From NCBI RefSeq assembly GCF_000003855.2, contig NW_003101662.1, forward strand, positions 302,105 through 366,104: a DNA stretch of 64,000 nt. The letters run 5' to 3'. Of this stretch, positions 11,612 through 24,095 are shown piece after piece. Every line of letters begins with the position of its first letter. Within the stretch, counting starts at the first letter, position 1. Source of the stretch: Blastomyces gilchristii SLH14081. Its lineage: Eukaryota > Ascomycota > Eurotiomycetes > Onygenales > Ajellomycetaceae. Below the pieces are notes generated by a model, which saw only the letters and a program-made list of their open reading frames with translations, ran no database searches and was not told the origin of the DNA. Made by a program: the position numbers and the translations under genes.

Positions 11612-13000
11612 TTATTCATCGACAACAGCGACGCTAGCCTTCTCCAGAGACATCTTCTTCAACTCCTTTAGATGTTCTCTATTCATGCCAAACTTGACAG
11701 CATCGAGCACATTATTCACCGTCTTGTTGGGCGGGAATCGTGGCGTTGTTCCGTCCTCATAGACACCGGTCTTAACTAGGATGGAATACCAGTCGTTCTC
11801 ACATTTATCCGAGGCGTTGTACTCGTTTGTGCCGCGGATGTCGGATTCTGGCGTATCGCCTACGAAATACACGGTATCGGGCGCGGAGTCAATGCCGTGC
11901 GTTTCCTTGCGCCATTGTCGGAGCAGTCGAGTGGCGAACTGGAAGGTTCCTAGCTGTGGCTTGCCGAAGGCGATGGTCTTGAGCTCCTTGCCAGTGACGG
12001 CTTTGAAGAGGGCTTCGACGGAAGCTCTGAGGGCTCCCATGCCGATTCTAGTGTGTTCGTGAGATGTAGACCAGACAATGTCGTTATGGGAGAAGTAGAC
12101 GGGGGGTCCCTCGTCGAAGGTTTCGGATCTTGTGCCGATCCGGCCGCCCTTGGACATGGACAGGTCGAGGATGATCTGTTGGTCACCAGCCCAATCTCTG
12201 CTGTCGGCAAAGACAAAGATAGCCTCGATCACGACGTTTTCAAAGTCGCGGGTGCGTGAGTTCTTGAATTCTTCTTCAGTAAGTTTTCGGAAGGGTGTGG
12301 TGTGTTGGTTGTATTTGATGATGTCCCCGGGGGTCACGACGTCCTTGAAACCGTAGCCTTCCGCCACGATTCGACATTTCTCGCCTTCTCCGCCCACCAC
12401 GAGCACTGTGTTGTATTTTTCAGCCATCTCTCGCATGGGAGTGTGGCCGCAGATAAACTGGCCAGGCGAAACTTCGAGTTCTAGCTGTCTGCTTAGATCG
12501 ATACATCTCTCTTCTTCTGTCTTGCCTCCACCGTTCGTGACGAAAATATAGGGTCTGGATTGTAGAAGAAAAGGATCGTTAGCTGAATTATAACCAAAAA
12601 TACGGATAAATCGATTAAATACTTACACTTTCTCCTTGAATTCATTCTCCCCGTTCAGCACTTTCATAGCCTCAATAGCAGCAGGAATAGCTTTGCCACC
12701 CCGAATAAGAACTCCATCGATATCAAACGCGAAGGCATATTTACTAGCAGTAGCATGGCCATCATCAGAGGTTGGTGTGGATCCGCGAGGAGTGATTTCA
12801 GGTGAGGAAACGACTTCGTCAAGATGCAACTTCGCCACCGACATCGAGCGTGCAGATTCGTAGGCGCCGCTGCGAGCCATGAGGTGCTGAGGAGGGATCA
12901 CGACGCTGGGACCGCCATAGAGGTCAGCTCGAGTGGCCTCGATACTGGAGATGCGACGCACTCGGCGTCCGGAGGATATGAAGTCGTCGGTAGCCGCCAT
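11612..13000 (-). CDS. HAD-superfamily hydrolase, CECR5/YKR070W (HDHD5) type
   Basis: Two exons, 13000-12627 and 12554-11612 on the minus strand (72-nt intron, GTAAGT donor), encode 438 residues. The first HAD motif is AFDIDGVLIRGG with Asp93 and Asp95, giving the catalytic nucleophile and acid/base. The exon junction lies in PYIFVTNGGG, which is HAD motif II (Thr/Ser). GKELKTIAFGKPQ provides the motif III lysine, and VGDTPESDIRGTNEY the motif IV acidic pair. This order and the GGGKTEEER signature fit the CECR5/HDHD5 family, whose yeast member Ykr070w is mitochondrial and has no established substrate. The first 85 residues are variable and Arg/Ser-rich, compatible with import, but this was not tested. 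Family call is secure; substrate unknown. Confidence 0.9.
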
Positions 13001-13125
13001 GGTGAAAACACAGCTGGAAGGAACGAGTGGGTGTTAAAAAGCGGGAATAGGAGAGAATATAACGTCGACAGAAGCAAAATCGATCGTAGGGGTGTATGTG
13101 TATGTGTATGTGTATTGTATGTGTG

Positions 13126-13150
13126 TAGGTAGGTAGGTAGGTAGGTAGGT
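13126..13150. repeat. (TAGG)n microsatellite
   Basis: Six tetranucleotide units, about 130 bases upstream of the HAD hydrolase start, preceded by TGTATG-type repeats. Confidence 0.9.
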
Positions 13151-13833
13151 CTATGAGAATGTATGGAAGATTTTCCTGTCCTTCTCTATAGTTCTATTTT
13201 CTTTTTCCCATGTCCTTTTTATGGGCCCTTTCAGTAGCGCAAGAGAAGATCTGGGGAAATTGAGAACGAAACTGGAGAAATAAATAATGGAGAAACTGGA
13301 GACAATGAATGAAAATAAGAAAAAGAAAGGTGAAAGTTTAAAAAATAAGTAAAAATTAATAAAAGTAAAGCCCAGTTCCCAGAGGAGGGAGGGGTATATA
13401 TTATATTATATAGGCGCAAACTCCTCCCCCTTCCACCACTCCCTTCTCTCCCTTCTCTCCCTCTCCCATCTCTACTCCGCCCGCTCCTCCTTCCTGGTAG
13501 ACTATAGTAGTAATGTCCACCATGGTGATGACACTCCGCTCAGCAGTGGAACCCGCCGTGCTGAGGATCCACCACTAACGCACACCAACAGCCTCTTGTG
13601 GAGGATTACTTTCCGCTAAGTTTCTATTTATCCTCGCGTGGAGACTGGGACTCTGGGAGCAGCATACATACGGGCAAACCTTGGGTAGTGCTGGGATGGT
13701 ATAGTGCTGCTCCTGCACCATGGAAGTTAATCTCTGTGTTTCGAAACGGCAACTGGAGGGATTGTGTGGCGTGTATCCGAGGTTTTTGGAAATGAAACGG
13801 AATAATACACCATAGTGATACCCCGTCTTACCA

Positions 13834-13887
13834 CATAGATATCATAGATATCATAGATATCATAGATATCATAGATATCATAGATAT
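13834..13887. repeat. Six perfect copies of a 9-bp repeat (CATAGATAT)
   Basis: Six exact head-to-tail 9-bp units. Each junction creates a GATATC palindrome, so the array is also a ladder of short self-complementary sites. It sits in non-coding DNA. Confidence 0.95.
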
Positions 13888-15390
13888 CCGGATGCAGAGT
13901 GCCGTGTCGAGGTATGGTATGCCAACAGCGTCAACGATCAAATCGACGTCAGCGGTTGAGTTCAGTTGAGCCGCGGCAGAGCGGGGCTTGGCGTGGAACT
14001 TGTGGCGGTGTGCGTGGGGATTAGTTAATTATTATTACGGCGACGGCGGACAACAAGTACTAGCTACAAGTTTGATGTGTCTAAAATACGTGCCAGAACA
14101 TTGTACTCAGTACGTCAGGTACTGTACACAGAAGCTCTGAGAGTTTCACTCCTTACGCTGTTACGCAGTACACCGTTGGTACCAGCCACGTATGGCGTTT
14201 CATATGCCAAGTAACTTCCCGTGGTTAACGATAACCCTATAGATACTTTTTTGGACTTGGGCCAGGGGCAACACAGGAGAAACCTTGGCTGCTATCCCTG
14301 ACCACAAGGAGAGAAAAAGGGCTTACAGCGTCCAGAATATTCAACAGGGGGAATTGATTGGGATCATGTATCTATCTCATTATTCATTATTCGGGCATGA
14401 GAACGGTAAAAACTACCCCTCCGTCTCAAATCCCCAAAGTTTACCAGTTCCCGCGAATAATAAAGAATGGAAGGAATCCACATGCATGAAACAACCAAAG
14501 AAAAGTGAAAATGAAAAAAAATAAAAAATCATGAATTGCATTGTTGTGAACTATGTCCGCCGGGTATAGTAGTAGGTAGTACATGTACATGTACATGTAC
14601 ATACATTACAGAGAGACATGCTAAGAGCTACGGAGGCTCAGAGTAGGAGCTATCATACTATAGCGCTTCTGTCCGTGTCAGAAATGCTAGGTACTTGCAG
14701 TAGCTTCGACAAATAATGGAGCTCGTTGCCTCCCACATGTAGCAGTCAAGTCGAGTCGTAGCCGGAAATAATCATAATACATAATGCAATCCATTCAATC
14801 CCGGGTTTCGTACTTCGGCTGTCAAATAGCAACGCTGCATCTGGATATCAGAGAGGTATATATGCATGCATTTGCACGCAGCTCTAGAAACAAACCAAAG
14901 AAGAAGAAAAAAACCAAAAAAAAAGATCCGCCAGTTTAGTGCTGATGCACACAGTTTAATACTCTCATCTATTCCTTGAAACTTGAACTCACAAATAGTC
15001 TGATATCCCCCATCTATTTCATTTTTTAGGCACGGCACTCCAAGGAACCCGGCCGAATCATTTGTCTTTGCCCCAAAGATTAGCTTTTTCAGTTGTATTC
15101 CTTTATAACTCCATTAATAATTGGCCGGAAGTCGAATTTAGTTCAGTTATCCAATCCATTGAAGCCGCGGAGACAAGACAGTTGTGTGTTGTTTCGCATA
15201 CTCCGTACTCCGTCCGTACTGGTTGGATGTTCTTTCTCGTCGTTCAAGTGTCATCGCCAAGAAAGCCTGATGAGGGGCGGCTGAACTCGTCTTGGCGACA
15301 GCTGCCTAGAGCTGAATACAGTTTAGCGTGGCCCCGTTGCCAAGCATATTAAGGTTTGCCAAGACCGCGCTTCCTCTACGCCAGCCACAA

Positions 15391-15398
15391 TGACGTCA
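15391..15398. promoter_or_regulatory. CRE-like palindrome TGACGTCA
   Basis: A perfect 8-bp ATF/CREB palindrome in the gene-poor region. No gene start lies close by, so the assignment rests on sequence alone. Confidence 0.3.
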
Positions 15399-16916
15399 TG
15401 GGAGTGAGCTTACTTTTTGCGGGAAAAGAGGGGTATAACGCTGTTATTATTTTCACAACTGTATCGTAGGAGGTTAGTTAGTTAGAAATATATGAACTGG
15501 ACCTATGGTAAGGCGAATGGACGGACTCGGCAAGATGATAGGATTAACTGATTGGGCTGTTCCGGCGGGTTTTTCAGATATGTAAGACAGACTCGTCAAT
15601 CGGTGGTTAGATGAGGGGCATTGGAGATGCGTCAAAAAAGTCTTGTTTTATGTATCCCCTCATTTGTCCGTATGAAAATTAAAGAAAAGCAGAAATGAAA
15701 CTTAATTTCAGATATTCTTCTTCTTCTTCTTCTTCTTCTTCTCAGCCCCCTTACGCTGTACATGCCCCCCTGTCCAACCCTACCCGCCGGCTTATCTTCC
15801 GTCTGCGTGCTACAAGGGCGCCGCTGAGGAAATGGCGTATCTGGGATCATGGATGCAAGACCAGCACATGCATGTGTTCCGCCATTGACCTCATCGTGCA
15901 GCTGGCTGCAAGAAGGTGTTCTCCTTTCTTTTCTTTGTGTCCCGTACTGAGCTCAACCTGGTAGGTAGGGGGAGAGAAGAAGGGGGCGTTGTGGATAATA
16001 ATTGAATGCTTGACGGATTTCTATCTCATCTTCTCCGGAAGCACACATTGATTGTCCAGCCAGAATAATAATAATAATAACCTGTGTCTGTCCCTCCATC
16101 AAAATCAGCATCGCTTGCCCCCTGCCGCTAGAGGTTTTGCTGAGAAAACCGGGCTGGCTTGGCTTGACATGGTTGTTTAGCCCTGTGGATCATTATTCAC
16201 GGACCTCGTTTTTTGCTTTTTTTTTCTTTTCTTTTTTCTATCCTCGCTACGAATTGTAAGCATACTCATCAGTGTACACACAGTTAACAGAAGAGGAATT
16301 TAGCTATGGAAAGGAAGGATTGAATCATCCATTGATTGGTTGTATACACACACATAATATATCTTTGCAGCTTCTTCTTTCATAAAGGAACGATTAAGAG
16401 ACTTTTTTTTTTTTAACGGGTAGAACTGGGTGGATCAGGCAACACTCGTATGCCCCGTATCTCCCGTATATTATATGCATGTGAAATCTATCGCTGCGAT
16501 GATTATGATTATTTGGTTATAACTTGTTTCTTCCTCAATGTGATTCATTTCTCAATTAAGTATGGATGAGTTGAGGTAGAGAACCGAAACATTTGCCGGA
16601 GAGAACTGGATTGACTTTTTCTGCTGCTGGTTCGAGGAAAGAAGTATATAAATATTTGCTAAGTAAGGCAACCGCAAGATATTTTCGTGGGTTGCTGGAA
16701 GAAGCGGAAAAGGAAAAGAAAAAGAAGAAGGGCGGGCATGTACTTGCGACATACACGGAAATGTCAGAGAATAAGGAATGCCAACATGTCTATGTGTGAA
16801 TGTCTATTATGTATATATGCAGGTATGGCATAGGGAAACCATAGTGGAATGGGTAAGTAACAGGAAGCGCCGCTTCGATGCAGGATTTTTTTGAATGGAA
16901 GAGTCAAGCCAACAGC

Positions 16917-16963
16917 TAAAAATAAAAATAAAAAACAAAAATAAAAATAAAAATAAAAAAACA
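16917..16963. repeat. AAAAAT/AAAAAC imperfect array
   Basis: About eight A-rich hexamer-like units, read as a T-rich hydrophobic frame on the other strand. Confidence 0.8.
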
Positions 16964-17692
16964 AAGAGGAATTTGTAGACAACAATCGGCTATGCAGTTA
17001 CTTTTTTTTGATACAGAAGGAAAGCTGAAAACAATAGAAGAGATTGGTCGTGGTGGTGGTAGCAATGATGTCAACATGCAGAAAACAATCGCACACACCT
17101 TCCAGCACTCACATTTCAAACACTTGTGCGTATCTTGACAAACCCAGCAGTTTACAGGCTGATTATTGCAGGTTATGTTTCTCTGTGAGGAAAGTGCGGG
17201 GTTAAAGGTAGGTAGACAAGAGAAAGAAAGCGTATCCTCTTTGCAGCGAAACACAGTGCCTGATTTTCAGATCTGAAATGGGTTCGCAAACCTCTTTGGT
17301 CTGGAGGAATCATGTTTTGTTGGTGTGTACTGATTGTAGGAGAAGACGGCATAATTCGAGACGGCAAGAGGATGTCGCGGGCGTAGCTGGAGAAATTCCG
17401 TCAACATTGCCCGATCCGACCGGCAACATGATAGGTCAAATACATACCCTCGAGCTGGGATTGCTCAGAATAACAAGAGTGTAACCTGGCGGTCCTCCCA
17501 TAGCGGCGTCCCACGCTGCTGTACGTACCCCGGCCTGTCCTTAATTAATCTCCTCTCCACTCTGGCCCCACTCTTCCCATGTCCCTAATCCCCGGGGTCA
17601 ACTCTTCCAGGTTCCTCTCCCCTCCTTCACATCAGAAAAGAATATTGTGGAATAATGGCAAGGGGGAAAATATAATAATGAGGGTTACGGCG

Positions 17693-19264
17693 TCAAACAC
17701 GGAACTCGGTGTCCAGCCAATGCCTCACTACAATCTTCCCTTCCTCGAATTTCTTCTTCGGCATTCGAACAATGATAGCCGCATGGCTGTGGAACACCTT
17801 GTGGATATGGACCGGGTATTTCCGGAACCCAACAGAATTGAGGCTGTCGATTATCGCGAATTGTAACGGCGTTAGTGCCAAAGTGGGGGTTTCCGGAACA
17901 CCGATTTTAGCTTCAGGCGGAGGAGAAAGGGAGGAGGAAGAAGCAGATCGGTCAACGATGCCGCCGTTGCCAGCCTGGTTCAAGGGTTTTCGTGATGAAA
18001 CGCTTAGGGACTGTTCAATCCCTGGAATAGATGACTGGGATTGACTCTTTGGGGAAGATATGCTCTCAGCCGTGTCATCATCATCACGAAAGGGGTATTC
18101 CGGTTTCTGGGAGGCATTTACGGTCTCATACATGTCCTCAACGACACTTCGCATCTCTTCCACGACCAGCGGAACTTTGTACGACCCGAAAAATACGCCA
18201 GACTTGCCCTCTTCATGACTGCGGATGCGCCTTTTACTGCGAATGGTTTGAATGGCAGCATTTATGAGGTAAAGAATTGATGCAATTGGCACGAATATAC
18301 ATAAAAACACGTAGAGGGGTAGTCCAGTGAGGAAGGACATGCTCCGCGCAATCATCCATCTACGGAATGGCGCAGACTCTTTCTGGCTTTTGACAGTGAT
18401 ATATCGATGCGGATTCACAATAACAGGCGAGTAATCCTGCAAGTAGTTTATCTGGTATTTGTCCAGTTCCATAAAGGGGTCTGTTTTCGATATTCCCGTT
18501 GTATAGAACACAGCGGCCTTATCATTGACGATGTTCGCGTAAAGACTTCGGTGTTTGAACTTTGCCAGACCCAGCATGAATATACTGCCTGGGGTCGCAA
18601 GAACGCTGAGCAGCGGTTTGCCAGTGTCCCGGAACGAATCGATCATGAAGAGCTGCCGGCCAGACGCCGAGATTGTCCTGGCTCCAAGCACGTTCCAAAA
18701 GTGGTTTTTTCTTGCTGGGCTTCTTACTCCCACATGGGGAGTTGCAAAGGTTGTAAAATTGACAGGTTGGATCTTATCGAAGTATCCCTTGGCATACAGA
18801 AGTCCAATCGCATATCGAGCTACCAAACCGCCCAAAGAGTAGCCAACAATGCTCAGTTTCTGGATATCGTAGTCTTGGTCATATAAAGTTTCCAAGGCCT
18901 CTTCGATCTCGTGGGCTACACGCTCCCCACCCAGCTCAATACCATCGTAGGTGAGTGATCCAGTGTTGCGCTTCACAGCCAGGATGTAAAGTTTGTCTGC
19001 ATGTTTCTCTCGTAAGGCACCCGCGATATAGTCGAGGTGGGAAGGATTACCATGTAGCCTAAACAATCAGTGGTCAACTCATCAGTTCCAAGGCAGTTTT
19101 GTTAAAATTAGCAAAGGGTTTAAAACAATCAGGTAGCGGTTCGTACTGTGAGCTCCGTTGGTAAATAAATGGCGGCAAACTTACCCGTGAACTAGGACGC
19201 AAATATGATTTGCATGCTTCTTGCCGGCGGGAGGGTAAGCTCGAACTTCTGCGTCTTCTTTCAT
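17693..19264 (-). CDS. LPL1-type lipase / serine esterase (DUF676)
   Basis: Two exons, 19264-19185 and 19058-17693 on the minus strand (126-nt intron, GTAAGT donor, TTTAG acceptor), encode 481 residues. The junction restores the oxyanion motif VLVHGLHGNPSHLD (residues 24-36). The nucleophile elbow is GYSLGG with Ser101. A conserved ATPHVGV follows, as in DUF676 lipases related to yeast Lpl1, a lipid-droplet phospholipase. A hydrophobic hairpin (MSFLTGLPLYVFLCIFVP and following) could attach the protein to a lipid-droplet or ER membrane. The second half is Ser/Asp-rich, then a final conserved block ends HAAIIVRMPKKKFEEGKIVV. The start was chosen because it is the first ATG of exon 1 and gives a compact N-terminus. 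The substrate is inferred from the family. Confidence 0.92.
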
Positions 19265-20256
19265 GGTGCTGGAATCAAATTAGCCACCAGAACGTGGGGA
19301 GTTCAACCGCAAAGAGGAGGGAAAGTTGGAGGTCGACATGGGACGTGGGGTGTTTGTCTCTCTTGTGCCGTTACTACTACCCTATCGCGGTATCGCGTTG
19401 CCTTGTAATTCCGCCGCTTGTTTGCCGAGCGCTTAGTTAAGTTACCAGCAAGAGCTCACTTGGCGCCAAACCTTCCACCTCACCTCAACACCGTGCTCAA
19501 GGCCCTTGACCTGACGACTTTGCTTCGAACGGCTCTTCTCACCTCTTACTACTAGCCAGCGAACTGCAGGTACAGGCAGTGCGTGTGTATGGATGCCCAC
19601 AACCTTGCCACTTCAGGAAGCCAATAACTCAGCTGGGCATGAACTCCGTAACGAGCGCAAAGGACGAGATGTCAACCGGATCTTTAATCCTTTTATATTG
19701 ACGGCCCCGTGCAAGTTTCCCCGCTGGCAAGAGTCCTTACATTATACACTATTTATTCGAAGGAAAATCACTAGGCATCTCAGCTTCATCGCATCTTATG
19801 CTGGCGACGTGGCGGCACTGATTGGAGCTTCATCTTGAGCTTCGATATCGGTCACATCGTCACCATTTTATTATTTAACACGTCGACAACCGCCAGTTCT
19901 AGCATTTTGCCCGGCCATTTCATGAACTAGGCCGAGTTGCTGGATCGCCAAGAACGCGCGCCAACCGGGCAACCGCAGCTTTTGTCTCATTGCTGCATAC
20001 CAGCCTCGAAGTATCTATCGAGAACAAAATAATAGCCTTTGGTCTAGATTACTGTGACGGCTTTATTGATGATCCCTTCGGCTGGTTTCAACTACTGCTC
20101 AAACAATGCCATAGTTGGGAGGTAAAGAAACACAACGTCTAACTTCAGAAGTGGGATATTTTATCCGTCTTTTTTGTAGGCGGAAAGCTTTCCAGCAAAG
20201 CTGAGAGTTTTGATCTGAGATTCTAGCTGTAAAAGCAGTACAGGGAAAGACAAAAC
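19265..20256. other. Divergent promoter region between lipase and REX3
   Basis: About 1 kb between two divergently transcribed genes. No coding potential recognised. Confidence 0.5.
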
Positions 20257-22386
20257 ATGATGTTTAATCATCTGGGTCTTTTTAAAAATGTCCTTTGTCC
20301 CGAGGGCGACCGTTGTGGGCTTTTAAACTGCATTTTTAGTCATACAAACAAAGAATGCATCCCTAGATCCGTCGTTCCTCCACCTCTTTCAACTCCCGTA
20401 TCCGATGCCGTTTCTCCTGCTGCTTCTATGGACGATGAACCTCTTCGGAAAAGAAGACGAATTGAGGGCGCCCCCGAGACTAGAATTCCCAATGGCAAGG
20501 AGCAGGAACAAATATCTAAAAGTAGAGGAAACGGAGTCGTAAAAGAATTGCACGAGAACCCAAATCGTCCTTCTCATGGAAATTCTCGGAATTTGATATC
20601 TGTCACCAGAACTGTTTCTCCTCCTACTGTTTCTCGTCGGGTCACTGCGAGCACTGCGGGAAGGCTGCCTAGATCGACGCCTTCTAATACAGCAAAACAA
20701 AATGGAGACACCCATCCCCAAAGACAAATAAAGAAGGAACCACTAAACCCGAGGCACATTGCTAGACCTCCAGCATCACACACAGTTCGTATGTCAATCC
20801 TAACCAAGCTTCACGATGCGATGGTCCAGCTCAATCAGGAGGTTATCAAAAAAAATGATTCGTCCAAGCAGGCTCTTATTCTCTCTGCTGATGAGCTCGT
20901 GGCGATGGCCCTTGATGAAGAGGAGGAAGCCGCAAAGGAGCATTCTTCGGTATACGCCAATGTGATAAAACTCCGCATTGCGAAGCTTAGAAAGATGGCC
21001 AGAGACGAGTGGGAAAATAACGTGTCAACGTATATTGTCGCTAAATTCGGTCTGCCAGCAGGGAATAAAAAGTCAGAAGAGCCGGATGGGGAAATATCAA
21101 CAGGATTAAACAACGAAGAAGAAATATCTCTCCTTTCGAAACTCCATGCGTCCCGAGAACATTTAGACAAAGCTGGATATGTCACCGCCGCTCCTACGAA
21201 TGACGAGATCGAAGTGGCAAAGCGCGGCGCTGAGGCGGCTCAAGGATGGGAGCAATGCGAGCGCTGCAATGGCAGGTTCCAAGTCTTCCCAGGTCGAAGG
21301 GAGGATGGGCTTTTAGCCACGGGAGGGCCCTGCACCTACCATCACTCGAGGCCACTTCGACCACTAAAGAAAAAAACAGACCAAATCACTGGTCACAAGG
21401 AATCTTACTATCCATGTTGCAACGAAACAATCGGGACATCTTCTGGTTGTACGAAAGCTAAATGGCATGTCTTCAAAGTGTCGGAAGTTAAACGGTTAGC
21501 TGCAGTGCTGCAGTTCAAAGAAACACCCAGACAGTCCAATAAACCCACATTACCTCCAGTCTGTTTCGACTGCGAGATGGGCTATACCACCCTAGGCCTT
21601 GAACTCATCCGTCTCACAGCCATCTCATGGCCAGAAGGGAAGACCCTCCTGGACATTTTAGTAAAACCAATCGGGGAAATCCTCGACCTAAACTCCCGCT
21701 ATTCTGGTGTCCGCCCGGAACACTTCATCAATGCCAGCCCACATGATGCCTCCTCCTCGACCGCTTCGCCCACTGTGGCTACAAGTCCTACTATACAACC
21801 AGATTCACAGCAAACGCCACAACCATCCTCTGACGAAAATAACGCCTCCCAATCACAGGCCCTCCGCGTCGTCGACTCCCCTAGCACCGCCCGCGACCTC
21901 CTCTTCCAACTACTCCAACCGGAAACTCCTCTAATCGGCCACGCACTCGAAAACGACCTCAACGCATGCCGCATCATCCACCCAACAATCGTCGACACCG
22001 CGCTCCTCTACCCGCACCCAGGCGGCCTGCCATACCGCTTTGGCCTACGGGCGCTCACCCGCAAATTCCTGAATCGACATATACAGGCAGGTGGCGGCGA
22101 GGTGGGGCATGACTCCCTGGAAGATGCGAAGGCGACGGGAGATTTGGTTAGGCTTAAGATTCGGGAGACGTGGAGGGCGTTGCAGAGGGTTGGCTATTCT
22201 TTTGAGAAGGGAAGGTTGGTGGCTCCTCTGGGGGGAGGGGTGAAGGATGGCGTTGCGACGGGCCAGGAGAAAGGATCTGGTATATTGAGTGGTGGTGGTG
22301 GTGGTAGTGGTGTTTTGGGTCGTGGGGCGGGGACGAAAAGGAAAGAAGGCGAGGAAGGGGTGGCTATCCCTGGAAATCAGATGTAA
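20257..22386 (+). CDS. REX3: RNA exonuclease 3 (DEDDh 3'-5' exonuclease)
   Basis: A single exon encodes 709 residues. The N-terminus has a CCCH-type finger, CPEGDRCGLLNCIFSH (C-x5-C-x4-C-x3-H). A second Cys/His block (GWEQCERCNGRF ... PCCNETIG ... CTKAKWHVF) lies at about 330-410. The exonuclease domain begins CFDCEMGY (Asp438, Glu440), continues with LIGHALENDLNAC (third acidic residue) and ends GHDSLEDAKATGDL (catalytic His and final Asp), giving the complete DEDDh set. Yeast Rex3 trims the 3' ends of RNase MRP RNA and other small RNAs. An acidic-poor Ser/Thr/Pro insertion splits the domain after the second motif, and the C-terminal 60 residues are Gly/Lys-rich. Two ATGs open the frame (Met-Met-Phe); either may be used. 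Confidence 0.93.
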   Translation: MMFNHLGLFKNVLCPEGDRCGLLNCIFSHTNKECIPRSVVPPPLSTPVSDAVSPAASMDDEPLRKRRRIEGAPETRIPNGKEQEQISKSRGNGVVKELHENPNRPSHGNSRNLISVTRTVSPPTVSRRVTASTAGRLPRSTPSNTAKQNGDTHPQRQIKKEPLNPRHIARPPASHTVRMSILTKLHDAMVQLNQEVIKKNDSSKQALILSADELVAMALDEEEEAAKEHSSVYANVIKLRIAKLRKMARDEWENNVSTYIVAKFGLPAGNKKSEEPDGEISTGLNNEEEISLLSKLHASREHLDKAGYVTAAPTNDEIEVAKRGAEAAQGWEQCERCNGRFQVFPGRREDGLLATGGPCTYHHSRPLRPLKKKTDQITGHKESYYPCCNETIGTSSGCTKAKWHVFKVSEVKRLAAVLQFKETPRQSNKPTLPPVCFDCEMGYTTLGLELIRLTAISWPEGKTLLDILVKPIGEILDLNSRYSGVRPEHFINASPHDASSSTASPTVATSPTIQPDSQQTPQPSSDENNASQSQALRVVDSPSTARDLLFQLLQPETPLIGHALENDLNACRIIHPTIVDTALLYPHPGGLPYRFGLRALTRKFLNRHIQAGGGEVGHDSLEDAKATGDLVRLKIRETWRALQRVGYSFEKGRLVAPLGGGVKDGVATGQEKGSGILSGGGGGSGVLGRGAGTKRKEGEEGVAIPGNQM

Positions 22387-22966
22387 AATCTCTTCCTCCC
22401 GCCCTTTTTTTCTACAACATTTTCAACAATAGATAGATGGCCTGAGATTTATATTTCTAGTCTGGTTTCGGCTGAATTTTGCCATTGTTTTTAAATCGAC
22501 ATGCCATCTTTCTCGTCTCTCCCTCCTAGATTTACAACTTCAACATCTGTTTACCTTTTATTACTAAAAACCCTTATTCCTGTGCGAGACAGAACACCCA
22601 TCCGCACATGGTATCGGGCTTGGTGCGTTGTACGCACCACGACTCCACCTTCCAACACGCTGGATGCGAGATTGACCTCACTACGATCAATTTACAGAAG
22701 TACGCACAGTATTAAATGGAGAGCGGAACACATTCGGAAATGTTCTATGAAACCATAGCGCGGGGAATATAGTTTTTATGATTTCCTGAAAATCTCACGG
22801 AGAATCCCTATCATCATCGATCATCTAACTGAGGGGATAAAGCTAATGAAAAAAAAAATGATGTAGAGAATCATCGTAGACGTTCATTCATTCCATCAAA
22901 ATAAAATAAAATAATCCCTGCGTTAAATCACATCCTTTCCTTTTTCAAATTTTAGGTCCCTCAAAT
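22387..22966. other. Convergent 3' region between REX3 and RPL22
   Basis: No gene seen. AT-rich; shared terminator region of two converging genes. Confidence 0.5.
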
Positions 22967-23895
22967 CTAATCCTCATCCTCATCCGCCTCGTCGCCGACA
23001 ACGTTGTAGAACCGGAGCTCATAGACACCCTTGGCAGTGGAGACGACGCGCAGCCAGTCGCGGAGCTGCTGCTTCTTGAGGAATTTCTTCGTCCTATGCG
23101 ATGGAAAAAATATAATCGTTAGGATCCATAGGCTAGGACAACCTTTCCTTTGCGCTTTAACCACGCAAACACCAAAAACAAGGAGAATGGAATTGGTGAC
23201 AAAATATTGTGACAGAGAGGGAGTGAGGGAAAAACATACAGGTACTTCAGATAGCGTCCGGAGAAAGGAATGTGCGCGACGACCTCGATCTTTCCATCGC
23301 CAGTCTGGGAGATCTGGACGGAGTCGCCGAGGTTGCCGACGCGGCCCTCAACCTTGACGCGGTCGTGGAGGAACTTCTCGAAGGCGGAGACGTCGAAGAT
23401 CTTGTCATTGGCTGGTTGGGAGCAGTTGATGATGTACTGTTTTTCGTTAACAATTAGAGGATTATGGTGGCATTGAGGGAGAAAAAGCGAGGAGGATATG
23501 TAGTACCTTCTTCGTCACCTTTTGAGGCTTGCGGGCCTATTTTGTATTTCCAACATTGACGGAGCGCGGGGAGGTTAGCCTACTGTTCCTGACATGATAT
23601 TCTTCTTGGAATAATAATGGAGATAGGAATATATATGTATATTTTTCTAAATCCCTTGATATCCGGTTGCCTGCTCTCCGTCCTCCCCTCCCTGTTTACT
23701 TCCTTCCATCTTTATATCAGTCCATCATTCTACCCGTCACCTATTCTTTATGAAAGGAGGGAGATATAAGACCTGATAGGAGAGGAGAGGACAGAAAGAG
23801 GAGCGGAAGGAGGACGGAGTGCAAAGTCACGGCGATCAAGGGGGAACAGCAAAGCGGTTTGAGGTCGCGAGGAAACGTACAGATTGGGGAGCCAT
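22967..23895 (-). CDS. RPL22: 60S ribosomal protein L22 (eL22)
   Basis: Four exons on the minus strand, 23895-23881, 23536-23507, 23436-23240 and 23093-22967, give 122 residues. The N-terminus is [20 protein letters not shown]. It continues with [51 protein letters not shown] and [18 protein letters not shown], and ends in an acidic tail (GDEADEDED). This is full-length eL22, a peripheral large-subunit protein. Exon 1 has only 15 bases and is followed by a 344-base intron, a common fungal ribosomal-protein layout with a long first intron near the start. A telobox-like motif lies about 200 bases upstream of the start. Confidence 0.96.
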
Positions 23896-24095
23896 TTTGA
23901 ATTAGCGGAGGGTGAGAAGAGGATGAGGGTAAATGTAGCCGCAAAGAGGTCGATATCCTGCGGGATTGGTGTTGTTGTCGGAGCTGGAGCTGGAGCTGGC
24001 TTTATCTTTTTTTTATTTTATTTTTTTCTGTCCGAGGCGGAGGTTGAGATCGCGCGGGCTGGGAAAGAGCCGCTGTGGGATCGGAACTCTTGGCG

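Larger units (their letters stand above)
13001..17692. other. Gene-poor 4.7-kb intergenic stretch
   Basis: No conventional gene could be supported. Visible items are a (TAGG)n run at 13126-13150, a 9-bp tandem repeat at 13834-13887, an ACATGT run at 14581-14600, a (TTC)n run near 15715-15742, a CRE palindrome at 15391-15398 and an AAAAAT array at 16917-16963. A cysteine-rich open frame on the minus strand near 16916-17254 is discussed as a finding. The first few hundred bases are the promoter of the minus-strand HAD hydrolase. Confidence 0.5.

Noticed and set aside
23537..23880. Intronic box C/D snoRNA in the long first intron of RPL22
   Set aside because: Only a weak C-box-like ATGATGG was found, with no correctly spaced D box or terminal stem.
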